This document shows positions 16,863 to 23,851 of a DNA stretch of 39,508 bases, piece after piece. Within the stretch, counting starts at the first letter, position 1; every line of letters begins with the position of its first letter. The translations under genes and the position numbers were made by a program. The notes beneath the pieces are model-generated. The model saw nothing but the letters and a program-made list of their open reading frames with translations, was not told where the DNA came from and did not search any database. Source of the stretch: JAICTV01 sp035634055 (GTDB taxonomy: Bacteria; Planctomycetota; Phycisphaerae; Tepidisphaerales; Tepidisphaeraceae); assembly GCA_035634055.1 (NCBI GenBank), contig DASQDR010000023.1, positions 1 to 39,508 on the forward strand, written 5' to 3'.

Positions 16863-17510
16863 TCATGCGCGACAGACGCCGCGCCCGCGGCGGCGAAGCG
16901 CCGCCAGCACCGGCAGCGTCAGCAGTGCCGCCGCTGACGCTTCCGGCACGTTGGCGACGATGTTGTCATATCCGACCCGCACGTCGCCGGGCATGATGGT
17001 GAAGTGGTGGATGTCGAACGCGGCCGACGCCACGCTGAGCTGCGCCTGCGCGAACGTGGCGCTGCTGACGGTCTCGGTATCGACGCCGACGATGTTGTTG
17101 GCGACGTCGAACGCTGTCAGCGTCAGCGTGTCGTTCGAAGCGCCGACCGGCAGGATGACCGGCAGGTCCAGCGTCACCTGGTTCGCGCGCTGCGTCGTGA
17201 GCGTGCCGGTGAGGGAGAAGTTGGCGGCCAGGTCGAAGGCGCCGCCGCCGACGTAGTTCCCGCCGCTGAGCCAGCGGTTGTTGTTGTAGATCGGCGTGTG
17301 GCTGGCGGAGTTGGCGTACTCGACGGTGAAGGTGCTCAGGTTGGTGGTGAATTGGAAGCCGGCGGCACTGTTGTACGGCTTGCTGTAGAAGCCTTCGCCG
17401 TCGCCCTCAAATCCCGCGGAAATGGTGGCCGCCGGCGCGGGTGTTGACCCCAACGCCCATAGTCCGACCGCCCAGACCGCGACCACAGCCGCGCGCGTGA
17501 ACCTTCTCAT
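16863..17510 (-). CDS. small exported PEP-CTERM-like protein
   Basis: A 215-residue exported protein with a signal peptide (MRRFTRAAVVAVWAVG..., ending about APAAA) and a beta-rich Thr/Asn-rich body. The body is reminiscent of the small jelly-roll proteins that carry PEP-CTERM signals. The C-terminus VPEASAAALLTLPVLAALRRRGRG fits a PEP-CTERM variant with VPEAS in place of PEP. The ATG at 17510 is chosen because GGAGGG lies six bases upstream; an overlapping GTG one codon earlier is too close to that site. The function is unknown. It is not clearly paralogous to the two larger PEP-CTERM proteins at 366-4316. Confidence 0.8.
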   Translation of the reverse strand: MRRFTRAAVVAVWAVGLWALGSTPAPAATISAGFEGDGEGFYSKPYNSAAGFQFTTNLSTFTVEYANSASHTPIYNNNRWLSGGNYVGGGAFDLAANFSLTGTLTTQRANQVTLDLPVILPVGASNDTLTLTAFDVANNIVGVDTETVSSATFAQAQLSVASAAFDIHHFTIMPGDVRVGYDNIVANVPEASAAALLTLPVLAALRRRGRGVCRA

Positions 17511-17635
17511 CACGATCCCTCCGAAGTGCTTGCCCGCGTGGGAAGGTATCTGCCGCCACTGCTGGAGGCAAGAATCGGCGGTCGGGCCGCGGCCAGCTCA
17601 TTGATTTCGCCGGCGGGCGTGTTACCGATAGCGGC

Positions 17636-18088
17636 ATGCTCAAATCCCAACTCCTCCACCCGCAGATCACCGCCGCCCTGGCGCGCGGGGGGCACAGCAG
17701 CAAGGTGCTGATCTCCGACGGCAACTACCCGCACTGGACAAAGCGTGGGCCCAATGCTGAGGTGGTCTACCTGAACCTCGCGCCCGGGCAACTGCTGGTG
17801 ACCGACGTGCTGCGGGCGCTGCTGTCGGCCGTGCCGGTGGAGAGGGCGGAGGTGATGGACTACGCCCGCACGGGGCCGTACGCGCTCCAGCAGGACCCGC
17901 CGATCTGGAACGATTTCCGCCAACTGCTGCACGAGGGCGGAACGGACCTGGATCTGGAGAAGGTTGAGCGCTTCAAGTTCTACGACGCTGCCGGCACGCC
18001 GGAGGTCTGCCTGACGGTGGCGACCGGCGACCAGCGCATCTACGCGAACCTGTTGCTGACCATCGGCGTGGTGAAGCCAAAAAGCTGA
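17636..18088 (+). CDS. RbsD/FucU family sugar mutarotase
   Basis: Members interconvert anomers of fucose or ribose (or pyranose and furanose forms) before phosphorylation. The 150-residue product has the conserved N-terminal block GHSSKVLISDGNYP with the catalytic-site H20 and D28. The C-terminal block ATGDQRIYANLLLTIGVV contains the conserved tyrosine, and an acidic VMDYARTGPY segment lies between. FucU-like assignment is favoured by the length and by the YANLLLTIGV ending. No sugar transport or kinase genes flank it, so the substrate stays open. It is convergent with the thioredoxin gene, seven bases apart. Confidence 0.9.
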   Translation: MLKSQLLHPQITAALARGGHSSKVLISDGNYPHWTKRGPNAEVVYLNLAPGQLLVTDVLRALLSAVPVERAEVMDYARTGPYALQQDPPIWNDFRQLLHEGGTDLDLEKVERFKFYDAAGTPEVCLTVATGDQRIYANLLLTIGVVKPKS

Positions 18089-18095
18089 GGTGCGC

Positions 18096-18710
18096 TCACT
18101 TCGCCGGCGCTTCGGCCAGCAGGGCGGCGATCGCCTCGTCCAGCTTTTCCTGTTTCGCGTTCAGCACGCGCAGGTTGCCTGCCCGGTCGATGAGGTGATA
18201 GGTGGGCATCGCCTCGATTTTGTATGCCTCGGCGGTCTTCGACTGCGGGTCGCGGGCGACGAGGTACTGGAAGTTCTTTTCCTTGACCGTCTTCGCCATC
18301 GTGTCGGCCCCTTCGGGATCGCATACCCCGATGGCGACGAAGCCTCTATCGCGGTGCTTCGCCTGAAGCTGGTTGACGTGCGGGACGGCGGCCAGGCAGG
18401 GGGCGCACCAGGTGCCCCAGAAGTCGAGCAGCACGACCTTGCCGCGCAGCGCTTCGAGCGTGACGGCGTCGCCGTTGGTCCACTGATCGACCTGGAGCGG
18501 CGGGGCGGGCTTGCCCTCGAGGTCCTTGAAGCGCTCGCGCTGGGCGGCGTCGCCTTCCAGCCAGTCCTGCTTCACGCCTCCGGGCGCGGCCGCCGCGACG
18601 GCGCCGCTGGGGGAGGGCGCGCCCGGCACCGGCACGAACAGCGCCACCGCCAGCCACGCCGCCACGATCACCGCCAGCAGGGCCACCACCAGGTCGATCC
18701 GGGACTTCAT
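18096..18710 (-). CDS. TlpA-like membrane-anchored thioredoxin
   Basis: A 204-residue thiol-disulfide protein with an N-terminal membrane anchor (residues about 5-27, DLVVALLAVIVAAWLAVALF), so the redox domain faces the periplasm. The thioredoxin fold carries the active site WGTWCAPCLAAVP, the preceding GKVVLLDFW strand and the cis-proline loop AMPTYHLID. Such proteins reduce disulfides, for example in cytochrome c maturation or periplasmic repair. The ATG at 18710 is preferred to one 14 codons upstream because AGAGG sits at a suitable distance and the anchor begins directly after it. It lies 50 bases downstream of the chloride-channel gene and may be co-transcribed with it. Confidence 0.9.
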   Translation of the reverse strand: MKSRIDLVVALLAVIVAAWLAVALFVPVPGAPSPSGAVAAAAPGGVKQDWLEGDAAQRERFKDLEGKPAPPLQVDQWTNGDAVTLEALRGKVVLLDFWGTWCAPCLAAVPHVNQLQAKHRDRGFVAIGVCDPEGADTMAKTVKEKNFQYLVARDPQSKTAEAYKIEAMPTYHLIDRAGNLRVLNAKQEKLDEAIAALLAEAPAK

Positions 18711-18760
18711 GTGCGATGTTCCTCTTGGGTGCGAGCTCCGAGCGCTCATCATAGGCTGGA

Positions 18761-20647
18761 TCAGGTGCGTTCGAGAACCCGCTGGTACCGCCGCATCAGC
18801 CCGGCGCGCGAGACCAACCCGATGACGCGGTCGCCGTCGCCGGGCAGGCCGACCGGCAGGCGGCTGACGTCGTGGGTGGAAAACTGGTCGAGCACCGCCG
18901 CCAGGCTGTCATTCGTGCGCACGACGGGCACGCCGGTGCGGGAGAGTTCGCCGACGAGCAGCAGCGGGACCGCCTCGCGGTCGATCAGCGCCGCCCGCAC
19001 GTCCTCGCCGGTCAGCAGCCCGCTGTAGCCGCCGCGACGATCGACGACGACGAGGTCGATCGATCCGGTGGCGACGCTGAGGTCCAGCGCCTTCTGGAGC
19101 GGGTCACCGGCGCGCACGACGGTCGCCGGCTCCAGGTCCACCTGCTCGAGCGTGAGCCGGCGGAGGAGCGTTAGGTCGTTGCCGGTGCCGACGCGCACGC
19201 CGCGCAGGCGCAGGCTCAGGGTGTAGATCGAGTCGCGGCTGACCTGCTGCGCGACGGCGGTGGCGGTGATGCAGACCAGCATGGCGGGGAGGATGACGGC
19301 GTAGTTGCCGGTGACGTCCGCCAGGATCAGCACCGCCGCCAGGGGTGCGTGGACGACGGCGGCGAGGACCGCGCCCATGCCGATCAGCGCGTACGCGTGG
19401 GGCTGGAGCGTCGCCGAAAGCCCGAGGTGCTGCAGGGCCAGCCCGAGCGCGCCGCCCACGACCGCGCCGATGAACAGCGACGGCGCGATGATGCCGCCCG
19501 CGCCGCCGCTGCCCAGCGTCAGGCAGGTGCCGACGATCTTGGCGGCGCACAGGAACAGCAGCACGCCGACCAGCCACCCCCACGACATCTGCTCGTAAAA
19601 GCCGGGGGAGAGCATGGCGCGAACGGCGCCGTAGCCGTCGCCGAAGAAGGCGGGCATCTCGTACTGCTGAAATGGGATGAACTTCGACCGCGCCAGCAGC
19701 AGCCACCCGAAGATCAGGACGTAGAACACGCCCAGCATCCCCAGCAGCGCCCCGCCGACCGCCGGCTTGAGCAGGGCAGGGACGCGCAGCCGGGCGAACG
19801 CGCGCTCGCTGGCGTACATCGCGCGCGTGAGCGTCACGCCCGCCAGCCCGCAGGCCACCCCCAGCAGCACGAAGTTTCCGACGTGCGAGAGCGTGTAGCC
19901 GATCGGCGCACCGGTCTCGCGCGGCATGTTGAAGATCGCGCCGTACTCGGCGCCGAAGCCGGCGGAGAAGATGGTGCGCGTGGTGACGTTGGCGATCACA
20001 CTGGCGATCACCAGCGGGGTGATCGTGCGGATCGAGAAGTCGCGCAGGATCACCTCGAGCGTGAACAGCAGCCCGCCGATTGGCGAGTTGAAGATCGCGC
20101 TGATGCCGGCGGCCGATCCGCAGCCGATCAGCACCGGCATCTGCCCGCGCGCCATGCGGAAGAGCTGCCCGATGCCCGAGGCGATGCCCGCGCCGATCTG
20201 GACGATCGGCCCCTCGGCGCCCGCCGACCCGCCGGTGCCGATGGTGACGGCGCTGGTGAGGATCTTCTCGATCGCCGACATCGGCCGGATCACGCCGCCG
20301 GATCGAGCGACCGATTCCATCACGTCGACGACGCCGTGCCCCTCGCGCTGGCGGAAGAGGTAGCGGCTGATAACGGCGACCGCCAGCCCGCCCGCCGCCG
20401 GGATCGCCACCAGCAGCCCCAGCCCGGGGCCGTAGAGCGTCCGTTCGCCGACGCGCGCATAGACGGCGTGGCGGATGACGTCGATCAATTCGTGGAACCC
20501 GACCGCCGCCGCGCCGGCGACCATGCCGATCAGGACCGCGACGAGCACGAGGAACCCGTCCTCGCCGAACCCGAGCCGCGCCAGCGCCCGTTCGCAGAGG
20601 ATTCGCACCCGCGCGCCGCCCGCGCTCACCGCCGCCGCCCGACCCAT
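18761..20647 (-). CDS. CLC-family chloride channel/antiporter with C-terminal CBS pair
   Basis: A 628-residue membrane protein. Residues about 30-470 form the CLC core. The gating glutamate E145 lies in GAEGPIVQIG, followed by the half-helix region FNSPIGGLLF and the later GGIIAPSLFIG anion-pore segment. The usual GSGIPE selectivity motif reads GHGVVDVM (103-110). The position of E. coli Glu-in (E203) is V199 in LEVILRD, so an E-V pair replaces E-E. Residues about 490-625 form two CBS domains. The ATG at 20647 is chosen; the frame upstream merely reads through tRNA-Leu. No ribosome binding site is obvious. It could be a channel or an antiporter. Confidence 0.92.
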   Translation of the reverse strand: MGRAAAVSAGGARVRILCERALARLGFGEDGFLVLVAVLIGMVAGAAAVGFHELIDVIRHAVYARVGERTLYGPGLGLLVAIPAAGGLAVAVISRYLFRQREGHGVVDVMESVARSGGVIRPMSAIEKILTSAVTIGTGGSAGAEGPIVQIGAGIASGIGQLFRMARGQMPVLIGCGSAAGISAIFNSPIGGLLFTLEVILRDFSIRTITPLVIASVIANVTTRTIFSAGFGAEYGAIFNMPRETGAPIGYTLSHVGNFVLLGVACGLAGVTLTRAMYASERAFARLRVPALLKPAVGGALLGMLGVFYVLIFGWLLLARSKFIPFQQYEMPAFFGDGYGAVRAMLSPGFYEQMSWGWLVGVLLFLCAAKIVGTCLTLGSGGAGGIIAPSLFIGAVVGGALGLALQHLGLSATLQPHAYALIGMGAVLAAVVHAPLAAVLILADVTGNYAVILPAMLVCITATAVAQQVSRDSIYTLSLRLRGVRVGTGNDLTLLRRLTLEQVDLEPATVVRAGDPLQKALDLSVATGSIDLVVVDRRGGYSGLLTGEDVRAALIDREAVPLLLVGELSRTGVPVVRTNDSLAAVLDQFSTHDVSRLPVGLPGDGDRVIGLVSRAGLMRRYQRVLERT

Positions 20648-20738
20648 CGGCGGCAAGATACCCGCCGCGGCCGCGCGGCAACAATCTGGGTTCCCATCTC
20701 TCAAAGGAACCGGCCGGCTCGTGCGACGGCGGAACTGT

Positions 20739-20808
20739 ACCGCAGTGGCGCTGAGGGCGCGGAGGCGCGCGCCCGAACGACCCGCGCCGCCTCTGCGCCT
20801 CAGCGGTG
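20739..20808. repeat. inverted repeat of CGCTGAGGCGC type upstream of the CLC gene
   Basis: The left side (ACCGCAGTGGCGCTGAGGGC...) and the right side (...GCGCCTCAGCGGT, ending 20808) are imperfect reverse complements over about 30 bases. The unit resembles from memory a dispersed GCAGAGGCGCAGAGG repeat of planctomycetes. It lies between tRNA-Leu and the CLC gene. Confidence 0.6.
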
Positions 20809-20851
20809 AATTGAAGTGGGACAGCGCGCCCGATGGTAGAAGGGGTTTGAA

Positions 20852-20935
20852 TGGCCTCGATCGGAGTCGAACCGATACGCCCGTGAGGGCGGTGGATTTT
20901 GAATCCACTGCGTCTGCCAATTCCGCCACGAGGCC
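20852..20935 (-). tRNA. tRNA-Leu (anticodon CAA)
   Basis: The 84-nt gene folds into a full class II cloverleaf. The acceptor stem GGCCTCG pairs with CGAGGCC and the discriminator is A. There is a D-arm GCGGAATTGGCAGACGC. The anticodon stem GTGGA/TCCAC encloses loop TTCAAAA, giving anticodon CAA (decodes UUG). A long variable arm and T-arm TCGGTTCGACTCCGA complete it. CCA is not encoded. A leucine assignment fits the long variable arm and A discriminator. Confidence 0.96.
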
Positions 20936-20976
20936 GGCAGTCGTCGTCGCTGCTCGTCGCGGCGACCACGGCGTCC

Positions 20977-21007
20977 ATCTTAGTCGAACGGCGGCGGGGG
21001 AGTCCAA
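20977..21007 (-). promoter_or_regulatory. possible promoter of tRNA-Leu
   Basis: On the minus strand TTGGAC (21002-21007) and TAAGAT (20977-20982) are 19 bases apart, about 40 bases upstream of the tRNA 5' end. The spacing is longer than ideal, so this is tentative. Read-through from the glycosidase gene is an alternative. Confidence 0.3.
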
Positions 21008-21028
21008 CGCCCGCGCCCCGGGGGGCGC

Positions 21029-22903
21029 TCAATCCCACGGGGAGGAGGGCGTGCCGGCGTCGGAGGCGGCGGGACGCTGGTTGAACGGCAGCACCTTCCC
21101 CGCGTGAACGTCCCGCAGCCGCTCGTGCGTCGCGCGCGCGGCCCGCACCATCTCGGGGTAGGGGCGGTCGGTGACGTCGACGAAGCCAATGTTGTAGTTC
21201 TCCCCGTCGCCGCGGCCGAGCACCGGCTGGTCGCGCCACTGGAACCAGTGGGCGCCGACGAACCCGTCGAGCGACGCGGCCTGCTCGACGTAGTAGCGGT
21301 ATCCGTTGCCGCGCTCCGCCTGGTCGCGCGCCTGCACCAGCCCGGAGCCGAGCCCGTTCTCCGGCACGCCGAGGTGGAACTCGCCGATCAGCACAGGCCG
21401 GCCGGTGGCGCGATAGGCGCGCTGCACCTGCTTGGTCGGCTCGTACTCGTAGACGTTGATCGAGCAGACGTCGAACGCCCGGCCGGTGCGCAGGACGTCG
21501 TCGGCAGGCTTGCCGCCGAAGCGGATGCCGAGGTTCAGGTGGTTCGGGTCGTGCCGGCGGAGGGCGGCGTTGACGAGATCGAGGTACATCTCGAACGCCG
21601 CGACGACGAATTTCCGGCGGCGCTCGGGCGTGTCGCCGCCGGCCGCGGCGTCGGCGAGGTACGCCTTGAGCTGCCCCTTGGTCGCGGAGTCCGGCCCGGC
21701 CAGGATCATCTCGACCACCTCGCCCTCGCGCTCGCCCCAGGGCGGCTCGTTGCCGACGAAGTAGCCGAGCACCAGCGGGTCGTCCTTGCGGTGGGCGCAC
21801 TGCGCCCGCGCCGCCTCGTCCACGCCGCGGGCGAACGCTTCGGAGTAGACGTCGGGCAGGCCGAGGAAGGTCGTCTGCCCCTGCCGCGGCCAATTCAGCA
21901 TCACCGTGACCGGCCGCCCCTGCCCGCCGGTGGTCATGCCCCAGGACTCGAGCCGGCGCGTGGTCCGCGACGGGTCGGCGTCAGCGGTCGTCGGGGCGCT
22001 CGTCGGGGCGGTCCCGGGACCGCTGCTAACGGCGGCGGTGGCGGCGGTCGTGGCGCCGGCGGGGGCGGTGGAGGCTCGCCCGGCGCGTCGGCCGACGCCG
22101 TTCACGCCCATCGACAGGTAGAGGTGACCGTGCGGGTCGACGAACCACCACTTGCCGTCGATCTGCTCGACGCGGAAGAAGCCGGTCGCCTTCGCCTGCG
22201 TGTCGCGGTATCCGCCGAGCGCGCAGTGGCCGAAGTGCGCAGCGGTCTGGAACGATCGCTCCTCCTCGGCCAGCTCGTCGGCGAGCTGCTGGCGGCTGCG
22301 GACCTTTCGCGGCCAGTCAGCATGCGCCCACTGGCCGAACTCGTCGGTCACCGGTTGCTTCTCAAGGAACGCGGAGCCCTCGTCTTGCTTCGACAGTCGG
22401 ACGGATCGCAGCTCGATGGTCGGCTTGTTCAGCGGGTACTCCATCGCCAGCCCGATCGCCTCGACCGATTTCAGCGCGCCGAACGGCCCCCAGACGGACA
22501 TCCAGAAGGAATCCGTGCGCCGGTTGGTCGCCGAGGCCAGGTCGTTGCCCGCCTGGTCGCGGCCGCGGAGGTACTGCAACGGGACCGACGCGCGGAGCCA
22601 GACGTTTTGCCCGAACGGCTGGATCTCCACCCGCCGCGGCCCATCGGCGGTGTAGACCCAGAGCCCGAAGCGCTGCGGCGAGGACGTGCGCATCTCGAGC
22701 ACGAGGTGCGAGTAGTCCGACCAGTCGCCCGGCAGGCCGCCGAGATCCTTCAACGAGAGCCGCCGCTCCGCCAGCACGCCGTCGAACACGAGCTTGTGGT
22801 CGACATCTGCCGCCGGCGCGGGCATTGGCGTCAGGATTAGCGCCAGCAGGACGACGAAGCCGCCGACCGCGCGGCCGCCGGTGGCGGGGGTAACGTGGGA
22901 CAT
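21029..22903 (-). CDS. exported clan GH-A glycoside hydrolase (beta-agarase/GH50-like)
   Basis: A 624-residue secreted protein: signal peptide (1 to about 32), an N-terminal beta domain (about 35-172), then a TIM-barrel catalytic domain. The entry sequence is WWFVDPHGHLYLSMGVNGVG. The probable acid/base E386 lies in GYFVGNEPPWG and the probable nucleophile E508 in VLIGEFHLG. The pattern is that of GH50-type agarases and related beta-glycosidases. The substrate is not deducible. Residues about 272-313 are a Thr/Ala/Ser-rich low-complexity insert directly after the first barrel strand, where relatives carry ordered sequence. The ATG at 22903 has AAGGAG upstream. tRNA-Leu lies 94 bases downstream on the same strand. 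Confidence 0.82.
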   Translation of the reverse strand: MSHVTPATGGRAVGGFVVLLALILTPMPAPAADVDHKLVFDGVLAERRLSLKDLGGLPGDWSDYSHLVLEMRTSSPQRFGLWVYTADGPRRVEIQPFGQNVWLRASVPLQYLRGRDQAGNDLASATNRRTDSFWMSVWGPFGALKSVEAIGLAMEYPLNKPTIELRSVRLSKQDEGSAFLEKQPVTDEFGQWAHADWPRKVRSRQQLADELAEEERSFQTAAHFGHCALGGYRDTQAKATGFFRVEQIDGKWWFVDPHGHLYLSMGVNGVGRRAGRASTAPAGATTAATAAVSSGPGTAPTSAPTTADADPSRTTRRLESWGMTTGGQGRPVTVMLNWPRQGQTTFLGLPDVYSEAFARGVDEAARAQCAHRKDDPLVLGYFVGNEPPWGEREGEVVEMILAGPDSATKGQLKAYLADAAAGGDTPERRRKFVVAAFEMYLDLVNAALRRHDPNHLNLGIRFGGKPADDVLRTGRAFDVCSINVYEYEPTKQVQRAYRATGRPVLIGEFHLGVPENGLGSGLVQARDQAERGNGYRYYVEQAASLDGFVGAHWFQWRDQPVLGRGDGENYNIGFVDVTDRPYPEMVRAARATHERLRDVHAGKVLPFNQRPAASDAGTPSSPWD

Positions 22904-22975
22904 GGAATCGCTCCTTCTCCGTTGCCGGCGTTCGATTACTGGAACCGGCTTGGCACGCGGTAGAGTACCCTGACC

Positions 22976-23731
22976 ATGATCCACATGCTGCACCGCTGGC
23001 CGACGCGCGTCCTTGTTGCCGGCGCCGTGTGCGCCGCGGTTGCCGTGGTCGCCGCCGCCACGCCGCGTCCCGCGATGACGCCGGCCGACCCCGCCCTCTT
23101 TCCCGCCGGCACGCGCGTCCTCTTCCAAGGCGATTCGATCACCGACGGCAACCGCGGGCGCAACGCCGACCCGAACCACATCCTCGGGCACGGCTACGCG
23201 TTCATCATCGCTGCCCGGCAAGGTGCGGATCATCCCGACTTGCGGTTGGAGTTCATCAACCGCGGCGTGAGCGGCAACCGCGTCGCAGACCTTGCCGCCC
23301 GCTGGCAGGCGGACGCGCTCGAACTCAAGCCGGACGTGCTGAGCATCCTCATCGGCGTCAACGACGTGGGCCGGACGAACGTTGAAGAGTTCGAACGGAA
23401 GTACGACGAGCTATTGGAACAGACGCGCGCGGCCCTGCCGAAGGTGAAGCTCGTCCTGTGCGAGCCATTCGCGCTGGCGGCCGGGAAGATCGAGCCGAAG
23501 TGGGAGGAGTACCGGGCGGAGCTGGCGAAGCGGCAGGCGGTGGTGGCGCGCCTGGCGACGAAGCACGGCGCCCGGCTGGTGCGCCTGCAAAGGGTGTTCG
23601 AGGACGCCGCCCGCCGCGCCCGGGCCGACTACTGGATCTGGGACGGCATCCACCCGACGTACCGCGGGCACCAGCTCATCGCGGACGAATGGGTGCGAAC
23701 TGTCCGCGAGCCGCGGCCGAGCGAGAAATAG
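22976..23731 (+). CDS. exported SGNH/GDSL hydrolase
   Basis: A 251-residue secreted esterase of the SGNH superfamily. A signal peptide (residues 1 to about 28) precedes the four SGNH blocks: S54 in FQGDSITDG, G100 in NRGVSGNR, N129 in IGVND, and D223/H226 in WDGIHPT. This set is typical of acetylxylan-esterase or rhamnogalacturonan-acetylesterase relatives. It is divergent from the glycosidase gene at 21029-22903, with only 72 bases between start codons. The two may share a regulatory region and act on the same polysaccharide. MIH or the later MLHR could be the start; the first is used because it adds no conflict. Confidence 0.9.
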   Translation: MIHMLHRWPTRVLVAGAVCAAVAVVAAATPRPAMTPADPALFPAGTRVLFQGDSITDGNRGRNADPNHILGHGYAFIIAARQGADHPDLRLEFINRGVSGNRVADLAARWQADALELKPDVLSILIGVNDVGRTNVEEFERKYDELLEQTRAALPKVKLVLCEPFALAAGKIEPKWEEYRAELAKRQAVVARLATKHGARLVRLQRVFEDAARRARADYWIWDGIHPTYRGHQLIADEWVRTVREPRPSEK

Positions 23732-23851
23732 CCGCCGCCCGCGTCATTTTCCGAAACCTTCGGCCGCCCGCGCCGTTCCTTCCTACGATCGGAAGAGAGA
23801 CCGAAGCTCGAACGGACGAGCCGGTCTCGCAGCAGCAGCGGAGGGTCGCGA

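Noticed and set aside
20648..21007. N-terminal extension of the CLC protein
   Set aside because: The extension is a translation of tRNA-Leu and the repeat at 20739-20808. Family similarity begins after ATG 20647.
19104..21893. Very long minus-strand open frame of 929 codons
   Set aside because: It overlaps the CLC gene, tRNA-Leu and the glycosidase in another frame and is dominated by Arg/Ala/Gly, which is typical of GC-rich antisense or shifted frames.
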